16,726 nt of DNA from Pedosphaera sp. Its GTDB lineage: Bacteria; Verrucomicrobiota; Verrucomicrobiia; Limisphaerales; UBA9464. The notes under the pieces are model-generated. The model searched no databases. It was not told the origin of the DNA and worked only from the letters and a program-made list of their open reading frames with translations. Positions 15,794 to 16,726 of the stretch are shown here, one piece after another. The DNA lies in assembly GCA_009695405.1 (NCBI GenBank), contig SIAZ01000046.1:1-16726 (forward strand), read 5' to 3'. The position numbers were made by a program, and so were the translations under genes. Each line of letters starts with the position of its first letter. The first letter of the stretch is position 1.

Positions 15794-16606
15794 TCAAACC
15801 GAACGCCGCCCAATGCCGAACGCGGACACTTCATTTTTATTAGCGCAAAGATGCAGGAGATGAAATACCTCACAAAGTTTCGGCATCTCCGATTTAAGTT
15901 CGTCGAGTTTAGTGTACTCAGTGTCTCCTCTAAACTTGATGGTAACAACAAACTGACGGCAGCGGCGTTCACGAACCCAATCGATCAGGAGTTGCATACT
16001 TCGCTCTGGAGCAGCGATAACATCGCAAAGAAGCCAATCAACTGGGCCAGATGGGGCGAATTGAAAAGCATCACCTTGGACAAATTTGACGAGCGGATGT
16101 CGCATCAAATCGTCTCGGAGCGGAGATCGGTCAACGGCAATAACTTGAGCACCGCGCTGTGCGGGAATATAGGTCCAACTCCCAGGCGAAGCCCCTAAAT
16201 CAACGCAAGACTGTCCTTGGCTGATATATTTTTCAAGACGATGTTCCGACTCCACTAATTTTGCGAAAGCCCGACTCGGTGCGGCTTTATCAACAGCGAT
16301 GGGTATTTCTCCCTTTAAAAAGGGAGAAACCGTCCCTATCCACTGACTAGGCGTTTGGTCTGTGAGAGGATCAAGAATAGACAGATAACCCGTTTCGGGT
16401 GAAGTCAGTAACAGTTGAACGAGCCCCTCTTGCGCTTGAAAAGGAAGGCTCATCCCACGGCACCCTATTGGATTTGGGACAGGGTTTAGAGAAGCAACAT
16501 CCAACTGTTTAAAGAGCGATTTGTTCCGTTTTTTTAATTGATCAACGACCGCCTCGCGGATTAGTTGACACCGATGCAGTAAGGTGGACCCCGATCGTTG
16601 GACCAC
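15794..16606 (-). CDS. rlmM: RlmM/FtsJ-like rRNA 2'-O-ribose methyltransferase, short form
   Basis: A 270-residue protein starting at GTG (16606); an in-frame TAA lies 12 bases upstream, so it cannot be longer in this frame. Residues about 130-265 are an RrmJ/FtsJ-type methyltransferase: motif I CVDLGASPGSWTY (134-146), VIAVDRSPL (155-163), WLLCDV (191-196). The K-D-K-E catalytic tetrad appears complete: K116 in APSRAFAKL, D195, K224 in VTIKF and E259 in NKNEVSAFG. The APSR...KL segment, SPGSWTY and the WLLCD block match RlmM, which makes 2'-O-methyl C2498 in 23S rRNA. E. coli RlmM is 366 residues; the first THUMP-related part is shorter or missing here. It is upstream of the RlmI-like gene on the same strand. 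Another FtsJ-family target is possible. Confidence 0.85.
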   Translation of the reverse strand: MVQRSGSTLLHRCQLIREAVVDQLKKRNKSLFKQLDVASLNPVPNPIGCRGMSLPFQAQEGLVQLLLTSPETGYLSILDPLTDQTPSQWIGTVSPFLKGEIPIAVDKAAPSRAFAKLVESEHRLEKYISQGQSCVDLGASPGSWTYIPAQRGAQVIAVDRSPLRDDLMRHPLVKFVQGDAFQFAPSGPVDWLLCDVIAAPERSMQLLIDWVRERRCRQFVVTIKFRGDTEYTKLDELKSEMPKLCEVFHLLHLCANKNEVSAFGIGRRSV

Positions 16607-16726
16607 TTTTGGTCGGAATTAAGTTATGGTTTGGGGTCTGAAATGGTTCTTCAAGGGTCGTGCTTTTTGCCTGACCCGGACGCTCGCAGACGGGCCTCTT
16701 CGCGTCCAGCCCGGAGGGAGCCCCGC
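16607..16726. other. Right-edge segment without an assignable gene
   Basis: Upstream flank of the RlmM-like gene. A plus-strand frame from ATG 16626 runs open to the edge (33 codons, starting MVWGLKWFFKGRAFCLTR) but matches no family I know. From about 16675 to the edge the sequence is markedly GC-rich (for example TCCAGCCCGGAGGGAGCCCC), unlike the rest of the window. It could be the start of another gene or part of a repeat element. Confidence 0.3.

Noticed and set aside
15668..16198. 176-codon plus-strand frame across the two methyltransferase genes
   Set aside because: It overlaps the conserved catalytic region of the RlmM-like gene on the other strand, and its product resembles no known protein.
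1..16726. CRISPR array, tRNA, rRNA, insertion sequence, integrase or defence genes
   Set aside because: No direct-repeat array, cloverleaf, transposase motif or nuclease/defence domain was seen on either strand.

Overview
The window looks like chromosomal DNA from the PVC superphylum, most likely a Verrucomicrobiota bacterium; Planctomycetota cannot be excluded. The pointers are a DUF1501 protein with a Tat signal, a DUF1549/DUF1553 protein with the CAKCHDHFYDP motif, a propeller-HEAT-cytochrome c protein of the PVC haem-binding type, and a secreted subtilase with an STN-like N-terminal domain. No rRNA, tRNA, CRISPR array, insertion sequence or phage gene was recognised. Composition is fairly even by eye, apart from a GC-rich patch at the right edge.

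Layout, left to right. (1) Positions 1-5531, minus strand: a three-gene exported operon read in the order propeller/HEAT/cytochrome c protein, DUF1549/DUF1553 protein, DUF1501 protein. The last gene runs off the left edge. (2) Positions 5684-6043, plus strand: a small Rieske [2Fe-2S] protein, divergent from that operon. (3) Positions 6137-10176, minus strand: a tightly packed four-gene ABC exporter operon, in the order ATPase, FtsX-type permease A, FtsX-type permease B, HlyD/MacA-type adaptor. (4) Positions 10177-10558: the only long gap, with a possible promoter for the ABC operon and no convincing gene. (5) Positions 10559-11920, plus strand: a secreted S8 serine peptidase with STN-like and propeptide-like domains. 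(6) Positions 11934-13490, minus strand: a secreted protein with one CxxCH haem site and FG-GAP/VCBS repeats. (7) Positions 13517-14401, plus strand: an M14 zinc carboxypeptidase-like protein, divergent from it. (8) Positions 14482-16606, minus strand: two 23S rRNA methyltransferase homologues, RlmM-like then RlmI-like, ending in a clear intrinsic terminator. (9) Positions 16607-16726: an edge fragment without an assignable gene.

The window is mainly envelope and redox biology. Three separate exported proteins carry c-type haem motifs (CAKCH, CGACH, CGTCH), and a fourth iron protein (Rieske) is adjacent. Two of them pair a haem domain with a repeat domain that probably forms a beta-propeller. 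The ABC operon should build an inner-membrane exporter with a periplasmic adaptor, but no outer-membrane channel gene is present. The methyltransferase pair is housekeeping ribosome modification. The main open questions are the substrate of the three-gene PVC operon, the role of the STN-like domain on the protease, and the substrate of the two-permease exporter. I saw no clearly novel defence or mobile system.
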